Source: Pseudoxanthomonas sp. Root630
Lineage (GTDB): Bacteria; Pseudomonadota; Gammaproteobacteria; Xanthomonadales; Xanthomonadaceae
Reading direction: 5' to 3'
Assembly (NCBI RefSeq): GCF_001427585.1
Contig: NZ_LMGY01000012.1
Coordinates: 782,201 to 846,200 of the forward strand
DNA length: 64,000 nt
In this document: piece after piece, positions 51,411 through 58,216 of the stretch
Layout: every line of letters starts with the position of its first letter
How positions within the stretch are numbered: position 1 is the first letter of the stretch
Made by a program: the position numbers and the translations under genes
Notes under the pieces: generated by a model
Seen by the model: only the letters and a program-made list of their open reading frames with translations
Told to the model about the DNA's origin: nothing
Databases searched by the model: none

Positions 51411-51905
51411 ATGCGCATTTCGCTGGTCGTCGCCCTCGACCGCCATCGCGCCATCGGCCGCGACAACGACCTGCCGTGGCGGTTGCCGGATGACCTGAAG
51501 CGCTTCAAGGCGCTGACGCTGGGCAAGCCGGTGTTGATGGGGCGCAAGACCGCCGAATCGCTGGGGCGTGCATTGCCGGGCCGCCTGAACCTGGTGCTGA
51601 CGCGTCGTGGCGTGGTGCCGTTCGAGGGCATGCAGGCCGTCGCGTCGGTCGAAGACGCACTGGCGATCGCCGAGGCGGAGGGTGCAGGGGAGTTGTGCGT
51701 GATAGGCGGCGGCGAAGTCTATGCGCTCACCCTGGGGCGTGCCGACGTACTGCATCTGACCGAGGTCGATACCGTGGTGGAGGATGCGCATGCATTCTTC
51801 CCGGCCTTCGATCCTGCGGAATGGCGGGAGGTCGCGCGCGCGCCGCACCCCATCGACGCGAAGCACGCGCTGGCGTTCGACTTCGTCGAGTACCAGCGTC
51901 GCTGA
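51411..51905 (+). CDS. folA: Dihydrofolate reductase FolA
   Basis: 164 residues from ATG 51411. It reduces dihydrofolate with NADPH. MRISLVVALDRHRAIGRDND, then LPWRLPDDLKRFKALTLGKP with acid Asp27, GRKTAESLGRALPGRLNLVL and VIGGGEVYALTLGRADVLHL define the fold and the NADPH site. It completes the thyA-folA pair. A tandem repeat array starts 9 bp after the stop codon, and no terminator of the usual T-run type precedes it. Confidence 0.95.
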   Translation: MRISLVVALDRHRAIGRDNDLPWRLPDDLKRFKALTLGKPVLMGRKTAESLGRALPGRLNLVLTRRGVVPFEGMQAVASVEDALAIAEAEGAGELCVIGGGEVYALTLGRADVLHLTEVDTVVEDAHAFFPAFDPAEWREVARAPHPIDAKHALAFDFVEYQRR

Positions 51906-51914
51906 GCCGCCCAC

Positions 51915-53079
51915 CCGCAGGCTGGGATGAAGCGAAGCGCAATCCCAGCAGCGCCATCTTCGACCGAGGCGATACCGGATGCTGGGTTTATCAACCCAGC
52001 CTACGGAGGATCGCGAGCGTCCAGCACCCGTAGGCTGGGATGAAGCGAAGCGCAATCCCAGCAGCGGGATCTTCGACCGCGGCGATACCGGGTGCTGGGT
52101 TTATCAACCCAGCCTACGGAGGATAGTGAGGGTCCCGCATCCGTAGGCTGGGATGAAGCGAAGCGCAATCCCGGCAGCGCGATCTTCGACCGAGGCGGCA
52201 CCGGATGCTGGGTTTATCAACCCAGCCTACGGAGGATCGCGAGGGCCCCGCATCCGTAGGCTGGGATGAAGCGAAGCGCAATCCCAGCATCACCCTCTTC
52301 GACCGAAGCGGCACCGCGCGCTGGGTTTATCAACCCAGCCTACGGAGGATCGTGAGGACCACGCATCCGTAGGCTGGGATGAAGCGAAGCGCAATCCCGG
52401 CAGCGGGATCTTCGACCGAGGCGATACCGGGTGCTGGGTTTATCAACCCAGCCTACGGAGGATCGTGAGCGCCCCGCATCCGTAGGCTGGGATGAAGCGA
52501 AGCGCAATCCCAGCATCACCCTCTTCGACCGAGGCGATACCGGGTGCTGGGTTTATCGACCCAGCCTACGGAGGATCGCGAGCGCCCTGCATCCGTAGGC
52601 TGGGATGAAGCGAAGCGCAATCCCGGCAGCGCGATCTTCGACCGAGGCGATACCGGGCGCTGGGTTTATCAACCCAGCCTACGGAGGATCGTGAGCGACC
52701 TGCATCCGTAGGCTGGGATGAAGCGAAGCGCAATCCCAGCATCACCCTCTTCGACCGAAGCGGCACCGGATGCTGGGTTTATCAACCCAGCCTACGGAGG
52801 ATCGTGAGCGCCCTGCATCCGTAGGCTGGGATGAAGCGAAGCGCAATCCCGGCAGCGCCATCTTCGACCGAGGCGATACCGGGCGCTGGGTTTATCAACC
52901 CAGCCTACGGAGGATCGCGAGCGCCCTGCGTCCGTAGGCTGGGATGAAGCGAAGCGCAATCCCGGCAGCGCGATCTTCGACCGAGGCGATACCGGGCGCC
53001 GGGTTTATCAACCCAGCCTACGGAGGATCGCGAGCGCCCAGCATCCGTAGGCTGGGATGAAGCGAAGCGCAATCCCAGC
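51915..53079 (+). repeat. Tandem array of 113-bp inverted REP pairs, 10.3 copies
   Basis: Units begin at 51915, 52028, 52141, 52254, 52367, 52480, 52593, 52706, 52819, 52932 and 53045, an exact 113-bp period with no insertion or deletion. Each unit opens with CCGTAGGCTGGG, which is the exact reverse complement of its later CCCAGCCTACGG, giving an outer 12-bp stem. Inside lie hairpin 1 (GCTGGGAT...ATCCCAGC around a GCGAAGCGC core) and hairpin 2 (GCTGGGTTTATCAACCCAGC). The last copy holds hairpin 1 only. GTAG heads at both ends and inverted orientation match REP pairs (BIME-like). No gene is supported inside. The array fills the gap between convergent genes. Confidence 0.97.
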
Positions 53080-53100
53080 GCGTCGCCGTGCCATTCGACG

Positions 53101-53766
53101 TTATCGGGATGCGCCGGATGCCATGTCCGTCGGCTGGCGGTAATGGCCGATGATCGCGTGATCGAACAGGAGGTCGTCTTCCTGCGTGCCTGCGCTGATG
53201 TTGTGCAGGATCAATGGTGTGCCGTCGCGACTGCGCCTGTCGGACACGATGCCGATGTGCAGCAGGCCGCTACCGCTGAGCTTCCATGCCACGATGTCGC
53301 CTGCCGCGAAATCGTCTGGCGATCGTCCGATGGCCTGTTCCCATCCGTGCCGCTCGAACCAGCGCATCTGGTTCGGTACCCGGCGGTGGTCGATGTTGCG
53401 GTCGGTGCGGCTCAATCCCCATTGGCGGGGATACAGGTCGAAGTGCGCCAGCATGTCGTCGTGGATGGCCTGCTGCAGGTCGAGGCCTTGCGTGCGCAGC
53501 GCGCGGATCACCACGTCGGTGCAGACCCCGCGGTCGGCGGGTACGTCGCCGCCGGGATAAGGCAGGCTGAAGTAGGTGGGGTCGTAGAGACGGACCACGC
53601 CGATCTGTGCGCGTGCCGCGGACACCAGTGGCGGGGAGACCGCAGGTGGCGTGTCTTCCACGGTCGCCGGGGGTGCGCCAGGCGCGACGGCGACCGGCGT
53701 GTCATTGCGGCACGCCGCGAGCGCCAGCACCACCACGCACAGCGTCGGGAGCCGTGCCAGCCGCAT
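53101..53766 (-). CDS. DUF1287-family putative lipoprotein
   Basis: 221 residues from ATG 53766; the longer open frame upstream overlaps apaH. The N-terminus (LARLPTLCVVVLALAACRND) fits a lipoprotein signal. A Pro/Ala-rich spacer follows to about 50. The DUF1287 domain (about 60-215) has RGVCTDVVIRALRTQGLDLQ, DLYPRQWGLSRTDRNIDHRR, GDIVAWKLSGSGLLHIGIVS and HAIIGHYR. The Cys in GVCTDV and His in LLHIGIV are placed as in NlpC/P60-type peptidases, so a peptidoglycan-related enzyme is possible. It is the last gene of the minus-strand lptD operon, 2 bp after apaH. Confidence 0.8.
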   Translation of the reverse strand: MRLARLPTLCVVVLALAACRNDTPVAVAPGAPPATVEDTPPAVSPPLVSAARAQIGVVRLYDPTYFSLPYPGGDVPADRGVCTDVVIRALRTQGLDLQQAIHDDMLAHFDLYPRQWGLSRTDRNIDHRRVPNQMRWFERHGWEQAIGRSPDDFAAGDIVAWKLSGSGLLHIGIVSDRRSRDGTPLILHNISAGTQEDDLLFDHAIIGHYRQPTDMASGASR

Positions 53767-53768
53767 GC

Positions 53769-54623
53769 TCAATCCTTGGGTAATTCGCCCTTGGGCGGCG
53801 GCGGCACGTCGCGCCCTGCCACCTGCACGAGGCGGACATCGTCGGTGTCCAGCTGCAACGCGGTGAGTTTGCCGCCCCAGACCGCGCCGGTGTCGATCGC
53901 ATGCACCCCGTGGCCGATCATCAGGCCGAGCGTGGACCAGTGGCCGCAGACGATCTTCAGGTCGCGCTCGGCGCGGCCAGGCACTTCGTACCAGGGATAC
54001 AGCCCCTGGGCCTGCCGGCCCGGCGCGCCCTTTTCCTCGATCGCCATGCGCCCGCGCGGCGTGCAATAGCGCATGCGGGTGAGCACGTTGATGATGGCGC
54101 GCGAACGGTCGTGGCCGGACAGGTGCGGCGCCCAGTTCGGCTTGTCGCCGTACATGTTGCGGAACAGCTTGCGGTAGCCGTTGCCGTGCAGTTGCACCTC
54201 GACTTCGCGCGCGTGCTTCTCGGCCAGCGTGGTGGTCCACTTCGGCGCCAGGCCGGCGTGCACCATCATCCAGCCCAGGTCGCGGTCCACGTGCAGCAGT
54301 TTCTGCAGGCGCAGCCAGTCCAGCAGCATGCGCGCGTCGTCGGCCAGCACCACGCGTTGCAAGTCGGGATTGACCTTGCGCTGCTCATCCGGCGAACGTT
54401 CGCCGATCGCCAGCAGGGACAAATCGTGGTTGCCCAGCACGACGACGCTGTGTTCGCGCAGCGAATGCACCAGGCGCAGCGTCTCCAGCGACTGGCCGCC
54501 GCGATTCACGAGGTCGCCGCAGAACCACAGCCGGTCCTGCGCCGGATCGAAGCGGATCTTCTCCAGCAGCCGCTGCGTCGCGTCGTAGCAGCCTTGCAGG
54601 TCGCCGATGGCCCAGACACTCAT
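53769..54623 (-). CDS. apaH: Symmetrical diadenosine tetraphosphatase ApaH
   Basis: 284 residues, as in E. coli (280). It splits Ap4A into two ADP. The metallophosphatase motifs are complete: GDLQGCYD, FCGDLVNRGG, LGNHDLSLLAI (GNHD), WMMVHAGLAPKW and VCGHWSTLGL. The last His-containing block IDTGAVWGGKLTALQLD closes the active site. It follows apaG by 12 bp in the conserved operon and would lower Ap4A under stress. Confidence 0.96.
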   Translation of the reverse strand: MSVWAIGDLQGCYDATQRLLEKIRFDPAQDRLWFCGDLVNRGGQSLETLRLVHSLREHSVVVLGNHDLSLLAIGERSPDEQRKVNPDLQRVVLADDARMLLDWLRLQKLLHVDRDLGWMMVHAGLAPKWTTTLAEKHAREVEVQLHGNGYRKLFRNMYGDKPNWAPHLSGHDRSRAIINVLTRMRYCTPRGRMAIEEKGAPGRQAQGLYPWYEVPGRAERDLKIVCGHWSTLGLMIGHGVHAIDTGAVWGGKLTALQLDTDDVRLVQVAGRDVPPPPKGELPKD

Positions 54624-54635
54624 CGCGCCAGGGCC

Positions 54636-55016
54636 TCAGTGCAGCGTCCGCGGAACGGACAGGGTGAAGGTGGCGATGGGGGCGTCGAAGCGGGTGCCGT
54701 CGTCGGCGAGCATGTCGTAGCGTCCCTGCATGGTGCCCAGCGCGGTCTCGAGGACGGCGCCGGAGGTGTAGCGGAAATCCTCGCCCGGCCTCAGCCAGGG
54801 CTGTTCGCCGACCACGCCTTCGCCGTGCACTTCCTGCACCTTGCCGTTGGCGTCGGTGATGACCCAGTGCCGGCGCAACAGTTGCGCCGGGACGCTGCCG
54901 CGGTTGTGGATGCGGATGGTGTACGCGAACACATAGCGCCCGTCCTCGGGCGCGGACTGATCGTCCAGGAAACGCGTGGCGACGTCGACGTCGATGGCGT
55001 AGTCGGGGGAATCCAT
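54636..55016 (-). CDS. apaG: ApaG-family protein
   Basis: 126 residues, the standard length. The fold is fibronectin-III-like: [59 protein letters not shown] and [17 protein letters not shown], then [20 protein letters not shown]. ApaG binds or modulates phosphate-containing molecules; its exact role is unknown. It lies between rsmA and apaH, as in other gammaproteobacteria. Confidence 0.94.
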   Translation of the reverse strand: MDSPDYAIDVDVATRFLDDQSAPEDGRYVFAYTIRIHNRGSVPAQLLRRHWVITDANGKVQEVHGEGVVGEQPWLRPGEDFRYTSGAVLETALGTMQGRYDMLADDGTRFDAPIATFTLSVPRTLH

Positions 55017-55072
55017 GCGTTCAGTGTATGCAATGGCACGTCAAAGCGGAAACAACGCCGGTTTCCGCGCGA

Positions 55073-55861
55073 TCAGGGCGCGTCGGGCTGGTTCGCCAGG
55101 CGGATGAAGTCGGGGACCGCCACCTGTTCGGCGCGCAGGTCGGGACGCAGCCCGGCGGCTTCGATCTGCTCGGTGGTGCAGGTGCCGGACAGCGCGTTGC
55201 GCAGCGTCTTGCGACGCTGGCCGAAGGCGGCACGCACCACGTCGGCGAAGCGACGATGATCGTGGAGGCCCACCTGGTCCGCCGCACGCGGCACCAGGCG
55301 CGCCACGGCCGAATCCACCTTCGGCGGCGGACGGAACGCGCCCGGCGGCACGACGAACAGGCTGTCCACGCGGCAGTAGGCCTGCAGCATCACGCTGAGG
55401 CGTCCGTACACCTTGCTGCCGGGTTCGGCGGCCATGCGGTCCACGACTTCCTTCTGCAGCATGAAGACCATGTCGCGGATGGAGGCCGCGTGCTCGATGG
55501 CATGGAACAGGATCGGCGACGACAGGTTGTAGGGCAGGTTGCCGACGAGACGCAGCGTGTCTTCGCCCGCGAGCTTGCCGAAATCCACGTCCAGCACGTC
55601 CTTGTGGATGATGGTGAGGCGGCCCACACCCTCCGAGGCCTCCATCAGCGGCGTGATGAGGTCGCGGTCGAACTCGATGGCGGTCAGCTCGCCGTGCTTG
55701 CGCAGCAGCGGGAAAGTGATGGCGCCCTGGCCCGGACCGATCTCGACGAGGCGATCGCCGGGCTGCGGGTTCACCGCCATGACGATCTTCTCGATGTAGG
55801 CGCGATCGGTCAGGAAGTGCTGGCCGAGGGACTTCTTGGGGGGAGCCTTGAAATGCGACAT
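55073..55861 (-). CDS. rsmA: 16S rRNA adenine dimethyltransferase RsmA (KsgA)
   Basis: 262 residues. It dimethylates A1518 and A1519 in 16S rRNA. N-terminal KKSLGQHFLTDRAYIEKIV, AdoMet site RLVEIGPGQGAITFPLL, acidic AIEFDRDLITPLME and the catalytic NLPYNLSSPILF motif are all present; the C-terminal FGQRRKTLRNALSGTC fits. It is also a late ribosome-biogenesis checkpoint. It sits 47 bp after pdxA and 56 bp before apaG. Confidence 0.97.
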   Translation of the reverse strand: MSHFKAPPKKSLGQHFLTDRAYIEKIVMAVNPQPGDRLVEIGPGQGAITFPLLRKHGELTAIEFDRDLITPLMEASEGVGRLTIIHKDVLDVDFGKLAGEDTLRLVGNLPYNLSSPILFHAIEHAASIRDMVFMLQKEVVDRMAAEPGSKVYGRLSVMLQAYCRVDSLFVVPPGAFRPPPKVDSAVARLVPRAADQVGLHDHRRFADVVRAAFGQRRKTLRNALSGTCTTEQIEAAGLRPDLRAEQVAVPDFIRLANQPDAP

Positions 55862-55908
55862 GCGCGGATTATGCGGGAACGCCGCGGGCCGCGCGGTATC
55901 GGCGTGCG

Positions 55909-56886
55909 TCAGCGCGCGCGGCGGGTCGCCGCGATGCGCGCACAGGTGGACACGGCGGCGAACAGGCTGGACGGGTCGGCGATGCCTTTGCCGGCAAGGT
56001 CGAGTGCCGTGCCGTGGTCGACGGCCACGCGCGGATAGGGCAGGCCGAGCGTCAGGTTCACGGCCTGCTCGAAGCCGCTGTACTTGAGCACCGGCAGGCC
56101 CTGGTCGTGGTACATCGCCACGACGGCGTCGAAGCCGCGCAGCTTCTGCGGCAGGAAGGCGGTGTCTGCGGGCAACGGGCCGACGAGTTCCAGTCCATCC
56201 GCCCGCAGCGCGTGCAGGACGGGTTCGATGACGTCGATCTCCTCGCGCCCCAGATGCCCCGCCTCACCGGCATGCGGGTTGAGTCCGAGTACGGCGAGTG
56301 TCGGGTGGGCGATGCCGAAGTCGGTGCGCAGTGCGCGGTCGGTGATGCGCAGCACCTCTTCCAGGGCACTGGCCGTGATGGCATCCGGCACGTCGCGGAG
56401 CGGCAGGTGGGTGGTGGCCAGCGCCACGCGGACGATCTCGTTCGCCAGCATCATCACTACCGGCAGGCCGGCCTGTTCGGCGAGCAGCTCGGTCGTGCCG
56501 CTGTACGCGATGCCGCCCGCGTTGATGGCGGCCTTGTGCACGGGGCCGGTGACCAGGCCATCGAGCTCGTCGGCCAGGCAGGCGCTGGCCGCGTTCGTCA
56601 GGGCATCGATGACGGCACGCGCATTGCGTGGATCGGTGTGGCCGAACGTATTCGGCGCGGTGTTGGGGACTGGACGCAACCGCAGGTCGCCAGGGCGCGC
56701 GGCAACAGCGTCCTCTTCGATCAGGTGCAATGGCAGCCCCAGCGCCTCTGCGGCGGACGTGAGCGTAGCCGCGTCCGCGAAGGCAAGCAGGGTGCAATCG
56801 GTGCGCGGCTGCTGGGCCAGCCGCACGCAAAGCTCAGGGCCGATGCCCGCCGGCTCGCCCGGCACCAGCGCGAGCCGAGGCAGCAT
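55909..56886 (-). CDS. pdxA: 4-hydroxythreonine-4-phosphate dehydrogenase PdxA
   Basis: ATG 56886 gives 325 residues; the longer frame starts inside surA. It oxidises 4-phosphohydroxy-L-threonine in pyridoxal phosphate synthesis. Evidence: LALVPGEPAGIGPELCVRLA, VTGPVHKAAINAGGIAYSGT, VALATTHLPLRDVPDAI with the metal-binding His, GLNPHAGEAGHLGREEIDVI and VAMYHDQGLPVLKYSGFEQA. Start is one base after the surA stop, so coupled. Few other vitamin genes are near. Confidence 0.95.
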   Translation of the reverse strand: MLPRLALVPGEPAGIGPELCVRLAQQPRTDCTLLAFADAATLTSAAEALGLPLHLIEEDAVAARPGDLRLRPVPNTAPNTFGHTDPRNARAVIDALTNAASACLADELDGLVTGPVHKAAINAGGIAYSGTTELLAEQAGLPVVMMLANEIVRVALATTHLPLRDVPDAITASALEEVLRITDRALRTDFGIAHPTLAVLGLNPHAGEAGHLGREEIDVIEPVLHALRADGLELVGPLPADTAFLPQKLRGFDAVVAMYHDQGLPVLKYSGFEQAVNLTLGLPYPRVAVDHGTALDLAGKGIADPSSLFAAVSTCARIAATRRAR

Positions 56887-56887
56887 G

Positions 56888-58216
56888 TCAGCCGCCCGGC
56901 GTGGTCTCGGCGCGGTCACCGGTGCGGAAGCTGACGTAGGCTTCGCCACGCAGTTCCTGCAGGTAGCGGTTGTACTCTTCTTCGGCCTTGCGGCGACCGA
57001 TCGTCTCGCGGACCTGCGCGCGGCGGTTCTGGTCGGTCACATCGGTCTGGCGGCTTTCGACACGCTGCACGATGTGCCAGCCGGCATCGGTACGGAACGG
57101 CGCGCTGACCTGGCCATCCTGCAGGCTGGTCACTTCCTGGCCGAAGGCAGGACCGAAGGCATCTGCCGGGAACCAGCCCAGGTCGCCGCCGTCCTCGCGG
57201 CTGTTGGCGTCCTCGGTGGACTCCTTGGCGACCTCGACGAAATCCGCGCCGCCGGAAATGCGGGCGCGCAGGGTGTCGATCTTGGCCTTGGCCGCTGCGA
57301 CATCCTGGGTAGGGGTGACGCGGACCAGGATGTGGCGGGCGTGGAACTCGGTCACGTTGCGCTTTTCGGCCTGCGCGGCATCACGTACTTCCACCAGCTT
57401 GAGCAACTGGAAGCCGCTGGGACCACGCAGCGGGCCCACGACCTGTCCCGGGCTCATGCTCTTGAGCAGGTTCGCGAATGCGGCGGGGATCTCATCGACG
57501 CTACGCCAGCCCAGGTCGCCGCCTTCCAGCGCGTTGGGGCTGTCGGAATAGCGGACGGCGGCTGCGGAGAAGTCCAGCTCGCCCTTGTCGATCAGCGCCT
57601 TGATGCCGTCGACCTTGCCCTTGCCGGTATTGATCTGCTCGGCGCTTGCGCCGTCCGGCAACCCCACCAGGATATGCGCCAGGTGGTATTGCGCGCCGGT
57701 GGCCGCCTGCGCTGCGATCGCGGCGTCGACTTCGCCCTCGCTCACCTGCACGCGACTCTGCGCATAGCTCTGGCGCAGGCGCTGGATGGTGATCTCGTCG
57801 CGCAGCGAACTGCGGAACTCGGCGAAGGACATGCCGTCGGCCTCGAGCCGCTGGCGCAGGCCGTCCACCGTGGTGCCGTTCTGCTGGGCGACGGCATTGA
57901 CGGCGTTGTTGAGTTCGGCGTCGCCGATGCGGATGCCGCTCTCGGCGGCGCGCGCCACCTGCAGCTTCACCAGCACGAGGCGCTCCAGGACCTGCCGCTC
58001 AAGCACCGCGCGCGGCGGCAGCTGGCCGGGCTGGTTGGCGTACTGGCTGATGACGTTCTGCACGGCGCGGTCGAGTTCGCTCTGCAGCACGACTTCTTCG
58101 TTGACGACCGCAGCGATGCGATCCAGCGGCTGCAGCGATTGGGCCAATACCGGCGTGGCGACCGTGGAGAAGGCCAGCAGACTGGCGATCAGGAGGCGGG
58201 AAATCGGCTTGTTCAT
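56888..58216 (-). CDS. surA: Periplasmic chaperone and prolyl isomerase SurA
   Basis: 442 residues. Signal peptide (about 1-25, PVLAQ), chaperone N-domain (about 30-170: IAAVVNEEVVLQSELDRAVQ), then two parvulin domains: YHLAHILVGLPDGASAEQIN (about 180-280) and EFHARHILVRVTPTQDVAAA (about 290-395). It folds outer-membrane proteins such as LptD, whose gene directly precedes it. The start overlaps the lptD stop by 4 bp. Confidence 0.96.
   Translation of the reverse strand: MNKPISRLLIASLLAFSTVATPVLAQSLQPLDRIAAVVNEEVVLQSELDRAVQNVISQYANQPGQLPPRAVLERQVLERLVLVKLQVARAAESGIRIGDAELNNAVNAVAQQNGTTVDGLRQRLEADGMSFAEFRSSLRDEITIQRLRQSYAQSRVQVSEGEVDAAIAAQAATGAQYHLAHILVGLPDGASAEQINTGKGKVDGIKALIDKGELDFSAAAVRYSDSPNALEGGDLGWRSVDEIPAAFANLLKSMSPGQVVGPLRGPSGFQLLKLVEVRDAAQAEKRNVTEFHARHILVRVTPTQDVAAAKAKIDTLRARISGGADFVEVAKESTEDANSREDGGDLGWFPADAFGPAFGQEVTSLQDGQVSAPFRTDAGWHIVQRVESRQTDVTDQNRRAQVRETIGRRKAEEEYNRYLQELRGEAYVSFRTGDRAETTPGG

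Noticed and set aside
52114-52766. 66-residue open frames on the minus strand in the 113-bp array (for example 52114-52314, 52566-52766)
   Set aside because: The period is not a multiple of three, so the frame cannot persist; the predicted peptides are all translations of the REP hairpins, and such products are common false annotations.
51915-53079. CRISPR array
   Set aside because: The whole unit repeats, including what would be spacers; there are no unique spacers and no cas genes. The hairpin pairs and GTAG heads point to REP elements.
51915-53079. Integron cassette array (attC sites)
   Set aside because: Units are too short and carry no genes, and there is no integrase in the window.
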